Assembly (NCBI RefSeq): GCF_008704935.1
Contig: NZ_CP023692.1
Location: 6,735,501-6,799,500, forward strand
Source of the DNA: Streptomyces vinaceus
GTDB taxonomy: Bacteria > Actinomycetota > Actinomycetes > Streptomycetales > Streptomycetaceae
Length of the DNA: 64,000 nt
Direction of reading: 5' to 3'
In this document: positions 51,941 to 59,448 of the stretch, one piece after another
Layout: the number at the start of each line of letters is the position of its first letter
Position numbering within the stretch: the stretch's first letter is position 1
Made by a program: the position numbers and the translations under genes
Notes under the pieces: generated by a model
The model's database searches: none
Seen by the model: only the letters and a program-made list of their open reading frames with translations
Told to the model about the DNA's origin: nothing

Positions 51941-52411
51941 GTGATCCACGCCCAGTTCGACCCCTCCGCCCGCCAGGCCCTCGCCGTCGCCGCCGTCGAC
52001 GCCAAGATCCGCAAGGACCTCTCCTGGCAGCAGATCGCCGACGCGGCCGGCCTGTCCGTCGCCTTCGTCACCGCCGCGGTGCTCGGCCAGCACCCGCTGC
52101 CGGCCGCCTCCGCCGAGGCGGTCGCCGAGCTCCTCGGCCTCGACACCGACGCGGCGCGTCTCCTGCGGACCATCCCGACCCGCGGCTCGATCCCCGGCGG
52201 CATCCCGACCGACCCGACGATCTACCGCTTCCACGAGATGCTCCAGGTGTACGGCACCACCCTCAAGGCCCTGGTCCACGAGCAGCTGGGCGACGGCATC
52301 ATCAGCGCGATCAACTTCAAGCTGGACGTGAAGAAGGTCGCCGACCCCGAGGGCGGGGAGCGCGCCGTCATCACCCTCGACGGCAAGTACCTCCCCACCA
52401 AGCCCTTCTAG
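51941..52411 (+). CDS. cynS: Cyanase
   Basis: This 156-residue cyanate hydratase decomposes cyanate with bicarbonate to ammonia and CO2. The catalytic residues R96, E99 and S122 are present at the same numbers as in the E. coli enzyme (YRFHEML and DGIISAINF). The C-terminal block ending DGKYLPTKPF is nearly invariant in the family. The N-terminal half has the HTH-like fold of the cyanase decamer. GAAGGGAA precedes GTG 51941. It forms an operon with the carbonic anhydrase gene. Confidence 0.97.
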   Translation: MIHAQFDPSARQALAVAAVDAKIRKDLSWQQIADAAGLSVAFVTAAVLGQHPLPAASAEAVAELLGLDTDAARLLRTIPTRGSIPGGIPTDPTIYRFHEMLQVYGTTLKALVHEQLGDGIISAINFKLDVKKVADPEGGERAVITLDGKYLPTKPF

Positions 52412-52857
52412 GGCTCCCCGGCACGATCGGGGCCCCCTTCGAGGCCCAGGGCGTACTGGTCACGCCCCACGCCCCCGCGGTACTGGTGGCCCTGGGCGCG
52501 TCCGGCCGGGGCGGGGAGAGCGCCGACGGGCTGGGCTGGGTGGAGCACCTGTTCCACCACCGCCGCCCTCAACGTCGCCGGCACGCCCGCGATGTCGGCG
52601 GTCTGCGGGTCCGAGGGGGGCGCGGGCGGCGCCGAACGCGAGGAGGTGCTCGCCGTGGCGCGCGCCCACGGGATCGGCGCCGCGGAGGTCCGGCCGGCCC
52701 GGACCCTGCACCAGGGGCCGCACGTTTCGGCCGTCCCCGGCACCGGGAACCCGGACCACCTCCCGCCAACGTGGCCGCGGGCTCCCTGCGCCTGTCCGCC
52801 GGGGACCTCGCCCTCCGGGGCCAGGTCAGCCGGACCGCCCGACGGCCGGGTGCGCGG
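52412..52857 (+). pseudogene. Degenerate coding-like segment after cyanase
   Basis: Plus-strand pieces look protein-like but fall in different frames. From about 52438 one frame reads FEAQGVLVTPHAPAVLVAL. A second frame takes over near 52563 with ALNVAGTPAMSAVCG, then EEVLAVARAHGIGAAEVRP. No start codon with an RBS or full-length frame joins them. It looks like a gene damaged by at least one frameshift. The ALNVAGTPAMS phrase faintly recalls amidases, but I would not assign a family. Confidence 0.35.
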
Positions 52858-53505
52858 TCAGCGGGGACCGGCGGACCCGTTCCCGACGACGGTGTTGCCG
52901 GTGACCGCGCCGTCGGCGCCGGCCAGCGTCACGGCGTGCCGGACCCCGTCCGTCCCCAGGACGACGGCCAGCCAGGCGCTGCCGCCGCCCTGCTGGGCCA
53001 CCGCCCGCAGCGACTCCAGCTTGCCGCCCTCCACGGCGGCGGTCGCCTTCTCCACGGCCTGGGCCGCCGCCAGCGAGGGCAGCGGCGCCGGGGCGGCCTT
53101 GGCGGAGCCGCCCGCCCGTCCGCCGCCGCCCGGACCGCGACCCGCCGCCCCCTTGCCACCGGGGAAAGCGCGGTCGCCGTCGACGACCTCGGGCTCGCCG
53201 CCCTTGCGCGCCATCGGGCCCGGCCGGCCCTCCATCGGCCCCTCCCCGGGGCCGTGCGCGCGGACCTTGGCGGCGAAACCGCCCCGCACGTGCTCGTGGT
53301 GGTCGTGCTCGGCCACCGCCACCGCGGCCAGCCCGCCGCCGATCACCACGACCGCCCCGAGGGCCACCCATCTCGTACGCCCCTCACGGGCCAGCCGGAC
53401 CAGACGGCCGCGACGGCCCGCCGCGGGGCCGCCCGCGTCGGCCGCGGTCTTGGCCCCGCCCGGGTCGGCGGCCGGCTCGGCGGGCTGGGGACTGGACTGA
53501 GTCAT
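52858..53505 (-). CDS. Membrane-anchored PepSY-like protein
   Basis: This 215-residue protein has a disordered N-terminus, one membrane helix at about 47-65 (WVALGAVVVIGGGLAAVAVA), then HDHHEHVRGG and a Gly/Arg/Pro-rich linker. The last 75 residues resemble a PepSY domain (AAAQAVEKATAAVEGGKLESL then AVVLGTDGVRHAVTLAGADG). ATG 53505 is chosen because GAGGAG lies seven bases upstream; the ATG at 53511 would sit on top of it. It is divergent from a two-component system, a common pairing in which the PepSY protein is a target or sensor accessory (inference). Confidence 0.75.
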   Translation of the reverse strand: MTQSSPQPAEPAADPGGAKTAADAGGPAAGRRGRLVRLAREGRTRWVALGAVVVIGGGLAAVAVAEHDHHEHVRGGFAAKVRAHGPGEGPMEGRPGPMARKGGEPEVVDGDRAFPGGKGAAGRGPGGGGRAGGSAKAAPAPLPSLAAAQAVEKATAAVEGGKLESLRAVAQQGGGSAWLAVVLGTDGVRHAVTLAGADGAVTGNTVVGNGSAGPR

Positions 53506-53566
53506 CGACATGCTCCTCGTGTTCCGCGGGCACGCTGCCCGGCTGGGCAGATCGTGCGCGCCGGAT

Positions 53567-53605
53567 GCTGAAGCCCTGCTGAAGCAGGCTGAAGACCTCT
53601 TCAGC
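53567..53605. promoter_or_regulatory. GCTGAAG heptamer array, candidate response-regulator operator
   Basis: GCTGAAG occurs at 53567-53573, 53578-53584 and 53588-53594, at 11- and 10-base steps. The inverse CTTCAGC is at 53599-53605. Direct repeats one helical turn apart are typical for OmpR/PhoB-type regulators. The array sits between the PepSY-like gene and the response regulator. Confidence 0.6.
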
Positions 53606-53637
53606 AAGCGCCCGGCGCGACCTGAGAACCTGTCCCC

Positions 53638-54315
53638 ATGCGCGTACTGGTGGTCGAGGACGAACGGCGGCTCGCCGCTGCCCTCCAGCGGGGCCTGCGG
53701 GCCGAGGGCTTCACGGTGGACGTGGCCCACGACGGCCCCCAGGGCCTGTGGCTGGCGGGCGAGCACGACTACGACGCCATCGTGCTCGACATCATGCTGC
53801 CCGGACTCAACGGCTACCGCGTGTGCGCCCGGCTGCGCGCGAGCGGCTGCGAGTCGGGGATCTTGATGCTCACCGCCAAGGACGGCGAGTACGACGAGGC
53901 CGAGGCCCTCGACACGGGCGCGGACGACTTCCTCTCGAAGCCGTTCTCCTACGTCGTCCTCGTCGCCCGGCTGCGCGCCCTCATCCGGCGCACCGGCCGC
54001 CGCAGCCCGCAGATCATGGAGTTCGGCGATCTGGTGATCGACCCGGCCGGACAGCGGTGCACGCGCGCCGGGACCGAAGCCCGGCTGACCTCGCGCGAGT
54101 TCGCGGTCCTCGTGTACCTGGCCCGGCGGGCCGGGGAGGTCGTCCCCAAGCGGGAGATACTGGAGCACGTCTGGGACGCGGCGTACGAGGGCGACCTCAA
54201 CGTCGTCGAGGTGCACGTCAGCGCCCTGCGCCGGAAGATCGACGCGCCCTTCGGCCGGGCCGCCGTGGAGACCGTCCGCGGCGCGGGCTACCGGCTGGCG
54301 GCCGACGGTGGCTGA
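53638..54315 (+). CDS. OmpR/PhoB-family response regulator
   Basis: This 225-residue regulator has a receiver domain with the acidic pocket EDE at 7-9, phospho-acceptor D51 (IVLDIMLPG), T in LTAKD near 83 and K near 105 (LSKPF). The C-terminal winged helix at about 130-222 is of PhoB type (LTSREFAVLVYLARRAGEVV, VHVSALRRKID, GAGYRL). The sensor kinase gene overlaps its end by eight bases. Heptamer repeats directly upstream suggest autoregulation. Confidence 0.94.
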   Translation: MRVLVVEDERRLAAALQRGLRAEGFTVDVAHDGPQGLWLAGEHDYDAIVLDIMLPGLNGYRVCARLRASGCESGILMLTAKDGEYDEAEALDTGADDFLSKPFSYVVLVARLRALIRRTGRRSPQIMEFGDLVIDPAGQRCTRAGTEARLTSREFAVLVYLARRAGEVVPKREILEHVWDAAYEGDLNVVEVHVSALRRKIDAPFGRAAVETVRGAGYRLAADGG

Positions 54316-55822
54316 CCGGAGGACCGGCGGCGCCGCCTCCCGTGTCCTCGGCCGCGTCCTCGGCCGTCTCGGGCCGCGCGCCGACGCCCGGATCCGCGAA
54401 CGCGTACGGGGGCCGCGCCCCAGGGCCGTACGCGGCCTCGCCCGGCGCCTGCGCCCGCGGTCCGTGCGGGCCAGGGCCACGCTCGGGGCCTCCGCCGTGG
54501 TGGCACTGGCCCTCGGGGCCGCCTCCTTCGCCCTGCTCGGGATCCTGGACGGCAACCTGATGCGGGACGCCCAGGCCGCCGCCGAGCGCGAGGCCCTGTC
54601 CACCGCGGGCCTGGTGGCCGCGGGCCGGTTCGACACCGTCGTGACCCCCGGGCGCGGCACCGACTTCGTCCAGATCGTCGATGCCCAGGGACGGGTCCTG
54701 GCGGCGAGCCCCAACCTGGCCGGCCGCCCGGCCCTCTCCCCGGCCCGCCCGGGCCGGCCCGGCACGGTCCGGGACACCTGGAAGGAGGGCCCGGCGCGCG
54801 GGGACCGCCGCCACCGCGTCGTCCAGGTCACCACCGTCACCGCGGACGGCCTCGTCACCGTGTACGCCGGGACCTCCCTGCGGGAGGCCGACACGGCCGA
54901 CGACGTCATCACCGGCGTGCTCGCGGTCGTGGTGCCGCTGCTCGTGCTCACCGTGGCGTTGGTCACCTGGCGGGTGACCGGCTGGGCGCTGCGGCCCGTC
55001 GAGGCGATCCGCGCCGAGGTCGCCGCGATCAGCGACCGCGACCTGCACCGCCGGGTCCCGGTGCCGCGCAGCCAGGACGAGATCGCCCGGCTCGCCGTCA
55101 CGATGAACGCCACCCTGGACCGGCTCGAAGCCGCGGGGATCCGCCAGCGCCGGTTCATCGCGGACGCCTCGCACGAGCTCCGCAGTCCCATCACCGTGCT
55201 CCGCACCCAGCTGGAGGTCGCCCAGGCCCATCCGGATCCGGCGCTGTGGGGCGAGCTGGTCAGCGGGGCGCTGGAGGACACCGTACGGTTGCAGGACCTC
55301 GCCGCCGACCTGCTCCTGCTGGCCCGCCTGGACACCGGGGAGGCGCCGCCGGACGCCCGGGTCGACCTGGCGGACGTGGCCCGGGAGGCCGCCCGTTCGC
55401 GGCGCCGGGACCGGGTCCCCGTGGACATGGACATCGCTCCCGCGGCCGTCGTGCGCGGCAGCACCCTGTGGCTCTCCCGGCTCGTCACCAACCTGCTGGA
55501 CAACGCCCAGCGCCACGCCGAGCGTCGGGTCCGGCTCGTCCTGCGCGCCGACGGGCCCGGGCGCACCGCCGTACTGGAGGTCCGCGACGACGGGCCGGGC
55601 ATCGCGCCCGCCGACCGGGAGCGGGTCTTCGAACGGTTCACCCGTCTCGACGACGCCCGCAGCCGCGACGAGGGGGGCACGGGTCTGGGCCTGGCCATAG
55701 CCCGTGACATCGCCACCCGCCTGGGCGGGTCCCTCACGGTCGAGGACGCGCCGGCCGGTGCCCGGTTGGTGGCCAGGCTCCCCCTCGAACCTGACGCAAG
55801 CGGGGCGGACACCGGGTTCTGA
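54308..55822 (+). CDS. Sensor histidine kinase
   Basis: This 504-residue membrane kinase has a first helix at about 58-80. An extracytoplasmic sensor segment of about 120 residues follows, then a second helix at about 200-222, HAMP and a HisKA domain with phospho-acceptor H289 (ADASHELRSPITVLR). The HATPase_c domain carries NLLDNAQRHA, DDGPGIAP and GGTGLGLAIARDIA. It pairs with the overlapping OmpR-type regulator. The signal is unknown; the divergent PepSY-like protein hints at metal or envelope sensing (inference). Confidence 0.94.
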   Translation: MADRRTGGAASRVLGRVLGRLGPRADARIRERVRGPRPRAVRGLARRLRPRSVRARATLGASAVVALALGAASFALLGILDGNLMRDAQAAAEREALSTAGLVAAGRFDTVVTPGRGTDFVQIVDAQGRVLAASPNLAGRPALSPARPGRPGTVRDTWKEGPARGDRRHRVVQVTTVTADGLVTVYAGTSLREADTADDVITGVLAVVVPLLVLTVALVTWRVTGWALRPVEAIRAEVAAISDRDLHRRVPVPRSQDEIARLAVTMNATLDRLEAAGIRQRRFIADASHELRSPITVLRTQLEVAQAHPDPALWGELVSGALEDTVRLQDLAADLLLLARLDTGEAPPDARVDLADVAREAARSRRRDRVPVDMDIAPAAVVRGSTLWLSRLVTNLLDNAQRHAERRVRLVLRADGPGRTAVLEVRDDGPGIAPADRERVFERFTRLDDARSRDEGGTGLGLAIARDIATRLGGSLTVEDAPAGARLVARLPLEPDASGADTGF

Positions 55823-55967
55823 TTGTTCCCCGTTCTGCTTTTTTCGCACCTGTCCAACTCTGTTCACTCCATGCTTGCTTCGGCTCCTGAAGGGGGGCGT
55901 GGCAACGCCATGAGCCGCATCCCGGACAGACACCAACCAGGCGCAAAAGCAGCCAGAGGACGGCGCG

Positions 55968-56195
55968 ATGAAGAACAACCGGATGATCGTCACCGTGGTG
56001 GCGCTCTTAGCGATCTTCGCCTTCAGTGTGGTGATGGTGGTGGCGGGACAGCCCGTCGCCGCGATCACCGCCCTGATCCCGTCGGTCGCACTCGGCGTGC
56101 AGCAGATCGTGCAGGCGGGCACCGGGGTGGCCGAGGGCCGCCGCGAGCGGACCGCCGCGCAGGTGCCCGACCGGGAAGAGGGGCCGCGGGGATGA
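55968..56195 (+). CDS. Small membrane protein of the HTH-sigma operon
   Basis: This 75-residue protein has two hydrophobic segments (MIVTVVALLAIFAFSVVMVVAG and AAITALIPSVALGVQQIVQAG) and a charged tail ending EEGPRG. Its TGA stop overlaps the ATG of the next gene (ATGA), so the two are translationally coupled. No family is recognised. It could tether or signal to the sigma-like protein. Confidence 0.7.
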   Translation: MKNNRMIVTVVALLAIFAFSVVMVVAGQPVAAITALIPSVALGVQQIVQAGTGVAEGRRERTAAQVPDREEGPRG

Positions 56196-57118
56196 ACCTC
56201 CACTCGGCACCCCAGGACCTCCCCCAGGGCCGGCGCGGCAAGCCCGGCCGGCCGCTGGGCCCCATCGCCGAAGGCACCGGACCGGCGCACCGCGCCTGGC
56301 TGGAACCCCTGCGCGACGCCATCCACGGCAGGGGAGTGACCCTGGACGAGCTCCAGGCGCGCACCGGCCGGGACAAGGGGCACATATCCGAACTGCTGCG
56401 GGCCGTCGGACGCTACCCGCGCTGGGTGTTCGTCCGTACGGTGCTCCTCGCGCTGGACCGGCCGGGCCTGCCGTACGACTCGATGCGGCTCCGCTGGGTG
56501 ATCGCCGCCCAGGACATCGGCAAGCGCACCTCGTGGATCAAGGACTGCCTCCACGAGGGCGGCGCCCGCCACCGCACCGCCAGCGCCTCGGCCCCGCTCG
56601 ACTTCCGGGCCTTCCAGCAGATGCACCGGCCGCACTACACCAGCTACGCCTCGGCCTTCCTGCGCCGGGACGGCCTCGTCGAGAAGGCCGTCGACGACGT
56701 CTTCACGCTCCTGCTGATGCTGTGGCACGACGCGCTCGCCAGCGAGAACCCCGAGCGGTTCGCCTGGCCGATGCTGCGCCGGACCGTGCTCGAACGCGCC
56801 CCGAAGGACAACGGCCGGCCCTCCCTCGTCGAGTCCGCCTTCGACACGGTCGCCCTCGACTTCGCCCCCGACCCGGTCGGGCAGGTCGAGGAGTCCATGG
56901 CCTTGTTCCGGGCCGTCGGGGGCCTCGCCCCCATGCAGCGGGACGTCATCGTCCTGCTCCACCTGTGCGGACTGGGGGAGACCCGGGTGGCGGACGAACT
57001 CGGGGTCTCCCTGGCCTCCGTACGCTCCACCGCACGGCACGCCAAACGCAATCTGCACGCCGTCCTGTACCCGGACACGACCACCGAGGAGGAGGTCCCC
57101 GGTGACCTCGACGATTGA
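56192..57118 (+). CDS. HTH domain fused to sigma-70-like protein
   Basis: This is a 308-residue protein. Residues about 45-85 look like a Cro/C1-type HTH (GVTLDELQARTGRDKGHISE). The rest resembles an ECF sigma factor: region-2-like YTSYASAFLRRDGLVEKAVD with AFLRRD at about 155, and region-4-like LAPMQRDVIVLLHLCGLGETRV, then SLASVRSTARHAKRNL near 265-298. The region-2 -10-recognition part is divergent. It lies in a three-gene operon between a small membrane protein (ATGA overlap) and an unknown protein (17-base overlap). It is probably a DNA-binding regulator; whether it works as a sigma factor is open. Confidence 0.7.
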   Translation: MNLHSAPQDLPQGRRGKPGRPLGPIAEGTGPAHRAWLEPLRDAIHGRGVTLDELQARTGRDKGHISELLRAVGRYPRWVFVRTVLLALDRPGLPYDSMRLRWVIAAQDIGKRTSWIKDCLHEGGARHRTASASAPLDFRAFQQMHRPHYTSYASAFLRRDGLVEKAVDDVFTLLLMLWHDALASENPERFAWPMLRRTVLERAPKDNGRPSLVESAFDTVALDFAPDPVGQVEESMALFRAVGGLAPMQRDVIVLLHLCGLGETRVADELGVSLASVRSTARHAKRNLHAVLYPDTTTEEEVPGDLDD

Positions 57119-57896
57119 CCAGCTGCTGGCCCGTGCCCGCCTCCACACCGCCCCGCACGCACCCGCCGACATCGCGGACACCGGCGGCGCGCCACACCCC
57201 GCGCCGGGACCCCGGTCGCCCGGCGCGGCGCCCGGCGAACCGCAGAAGGACATGCGCGGAGCCGCCCGCGACCTCCGGGCCCTGTGCGAGACGGCCGTCA
57301 CGGGCACCGCCGTCGCCGCGCTCGGGGACTTCCTCACGCACCAACTGCCCCAGCCCTCCGGGGCCCGCGTCCTGGGCTGCATCCTGCTGCTCACCGACGC
57401 CGAGGACTCCGCCCGCTTCTGGTGGCAGTACGCCGCCGGCGCCGGGGACTCGATCGCCTCGTACTGCCTCTACCTCCACCACCTCGCACTCGGGGAGAAC
57501 CACGAGGCCGTCTGGTGGCGGCGCCAGACGGCGCCGACCGCCGCGGGAGGGCTGGCGGACATACCGGCCGCCATGGACGCACCGGACACCTCCACCGTGG
57601 TCTTCGACGGCGCGGAGCGCGATCTCGCCGCCGACGCGAGCCTGCCCACCACCCTGCGCGTCCTGCGGGCGCTGCGCCCCGGCGGAGCCGGGTCCGGGCG
57701 CGGCGCGGGCACCGTCAAGGCCGTCATGGAGTACGTCTCGGCCGCGGTCAGCTACGTCGACGACGACCTCGAACTCCCGCTGCCCGACCCGGACTTCACC
57801 GAACGCATCCGCGATCTGACCGCCGCCCCCGGCCGCAGGCCGAAAGCCGGGCGGCCCGCCCCGCCCTCCCTCCCGGCGCGCCTGCGGACCACCTGA
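57102..57896 (+). CDS. Unknown protein coupled to the HTH-sigma gene
   Basis: This is a 264-residue soluble protein. It has a proline-rich N-terminal 45 residues, a helical core (RDLRALCETAVTGTAVAALG, RFWWQYAAGAGDSIASYCLY, HHLALGENHEAVWWRR) recalling Sel1/TPR-type helices, and a C-terminal acidic helix pair with SAAVSYVDDDLELPLPDPDF. It begins with GTG 57102 inside the end of the sigma-like gene, which indicates coupled translation. No family is recognised. An anti-sigma or co-regulator role is only a suggestion from position. Confidence 0.7.
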   Translation: MTSTIDQLLARARLHTAPHAPADIADTGGAPHPAPGPRSPGAAPGEPQKDMRGAARDLRALCETAVTGTAVAALGDFLTHQLPQPSGARVLGCILLLTDAEDSARFWWQYAAGAGDSIASYCLYLHHLALGENHEAVWWRRQTAPTAAGGLADIPAAMDAPDTSTVVFDGAERDLAADASLPTTLRVLRALRPGGAGSGRGAGTVKAVMEYVSAAVSYVDDDLELPLPDPDFTERIRDLTAAPGRRPKAGRPAPPSLPARLRTT

Positions 57897-57956
57897 CCCG
57901 GGGCCGACGAGACCCCGTCGCGGGGAGGCGATGTGACGGACCGTGACCCCGCGCCA

Positions 57957-57988
57957 CCTCGTTCCACGAAGGCATCAGTGGAACGAGG
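57957..57988. terminator. Hairpin between converging genes
   Basis: CCTCGTTCCAC (57957-57967) and GTGGAACGAGG (57978-57988) form a perfect 11-pair stem with a ten-base loop. It lies between the unknown plus-strand gene and the minus-strand serine hydrolase. Confidence 0.7.
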
Positions 57989-58028
57989 CAGGCGCTTGAT
58001 CGACCGGGAGGGCCGTCCGTCACCGGGT

Positions 58029-59318
58029 TCAGCGCGAGCCGTGCTCCGGGAGGTCCTGCTCGGCCGGGGCCGCCGTCAGCGCCGGCAGCAGGGCGAAGCC
58101 GCGCTGCGAGGGCGCGGCCGCCGGCCCCGCCGCCGGGGTCTTCTTCCCGCAGAACGCACCTTCGAGCGTGCCGCCCAGGGCGGTGTTCGCCTCGCCCTTG
58201 TTCGAGGTGTTCGCCACCGCCGCCAGGCTGCGCTTGCCGTCACGCGTGGCGAAGGCGTACGTGTAGAAGCCCTGGACCGTGCCGGTGTGCCCGTACACCG
58301 AGGTACCGCACGACAGGTCGTAGCGGCGCAGCCCCAGGCCGTAGAACCGGCTGTTCGCGGCGTCCGTCGGAGTCATGGTGAGCATGGCGTCCAGCATGGC
58401 CGGCTTCAGCAGCTTGCCGCCGAGCAGCGCCGACATGAAGGTGTTCAGGTCGGCCGCGTTCGAGATCATCGCACCGGCGGACTGCGCCCAGGACACCGTC
58501 TGCTCGGTGGAGTCGACCAGCGGCGCCCCCGCCTCGTCCGGGTGCAGGTAGCCGTGCAGGTGGGCGCCCTTGATCTGCGTCGAGGGGTGGACGTACGAGG
58601 TGTTCTTCAGCTTCAGCGGCTTGATGATGCGCTTCTCGTACTCCGTGGCCACGCCGTGCCCCGTGGCCTTCTCGATGAGCATGCCGACGACCACGAAGTT
58701 GGTGTTGGAGTACTGGTACGAGACGCCCGGCTCGGCCGTGCGCGGCTCGCGCAGCGAGAGGGCGACCAGCTCCTGGTAGGTGAAGACCTTGTTGCGGACC
58801 GCCTCGAAGCCGGGCACGGTCTTGTCGAACATCGCGTTCGTGTAGTCGGACAACCCGCTGCGGTGGGTCATCAGGTGACGGACCGTGATGCGGTCGTCCG
58901 GCAGCAGGCCGGGCAGGTACTGGTTGACCGGGGTGTCCAGGCTGATCTTGCCCTCGTCGACCAGCTGGAGCAGGACGACGCTGGAGAACGTCTTGGTGAC
59001 GCTGCCGATCCGGAAGCGGCTGTTCAGGTCCATGGCCGCGCCCGTGGTCCGGTCCTGGACGCCGACCGCACTGGTGAGCGGCGCGCCGGAGCCGGTGATG
59101 CGGACCATCGCGCCGGGAGCCCCGACCGCGGTGGTGTTCTTCAACGCCTGCGTCACGGCCTCCATGTCGGGCTTCGGGGCGGGCGCGACGCCGGTCTGCG
59201 CCGCCGGTGCGGCGAACGGATGCGCGGCCGCGTGGGCGGCGGTCGCCGGCACCACGCCGGCCACGACGGCGAGCAGGGCGGCACTGAGAGTCAGGCGTCG
59301 GTCGAGAGGCAGGCGCAC
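58029..59318 (-). CDS. Exported serine hydrolase (beta-lactamase/DD-peptidase family)
   Basis: This 429-residue protein has a signal peptide at about 1-31 and a class-C-beta-lactamase/DD-carboxypeptidase fold. The nucleophile motif is S106-x-x-K109 (GSVTKTF), followed by the tyrosine motif YSN (in YQYSNTNF) and HTG (YGHTGTVQG). It resembles Streptomyces D-alanyl-D-alanine carboxypeptidases. It should act on peptidoglycan peptides or related D-amino-acid amides outside the cell. GTG 59318 is chosen because TTGAGGAA lies at proper RBS spacing; a TTG at 59330 would otherwise start inside that RBS. Confidence 0.92.
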   Translation of the reverse strand: MRLPLDRRLTLSAALLAVVAGVVPATAAHAAAHPFAAPAAQTGVAPAPKPDMEAVTQALKNTTAVGAPGAMVRITGSGAPLTSAVGVQDRTTGAAMDLNSRFRIGSVTKTFSSVVLLQLVDEGKISLDTPVNQYLPGLLPDDRITVRHLMTHRSGLSDYTNAMFDKTVPGFEAVRNKVFTYQELVALSLREPRTAEPGVSYQYSNTNFVVVGMLIEKATGHGVATEYEKRIIKPLKLKNTSYVHPSTQIKGAHLHGYLHPDEAGAPLVDSTEQTVSWAQSAGAMISNAADLNTFMSALLGGKLLKPAMLDAMLTMTPTDAANSRFYGLGLRRYDLSCGTSVYGHTGTVQGFYTYAFATRDGKRSLAAVANTSNKGEANTALGGTLEGAFCGKKTPAAGPAAAPSQRGFALLPALTAAPAEQDLPEHGSR

Positions 59319-59448
59319 GGTGTTCCTCAACTACGGGATGACGGAAAGGATGTGACTGTCGCAGTCGCGAACTCGCCGCCGCGGGGCGGTCAAGTCCGCG
59401 GGCTGTGATCGTACGTGCCCCGCAGGTCCGGCCCGTGCAACTGCCGCC

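Noticed and set aside
52858..55857. Very long minus-strand open frame opposite the two-component genes
   Set aside because: Arg/Ser/Ala-rich translation typical of antisense frames in G+C-rich DNA. The kinase and regulator on the plus strand have complete families and motifs. Only the 52858-53505 end is a real gene.
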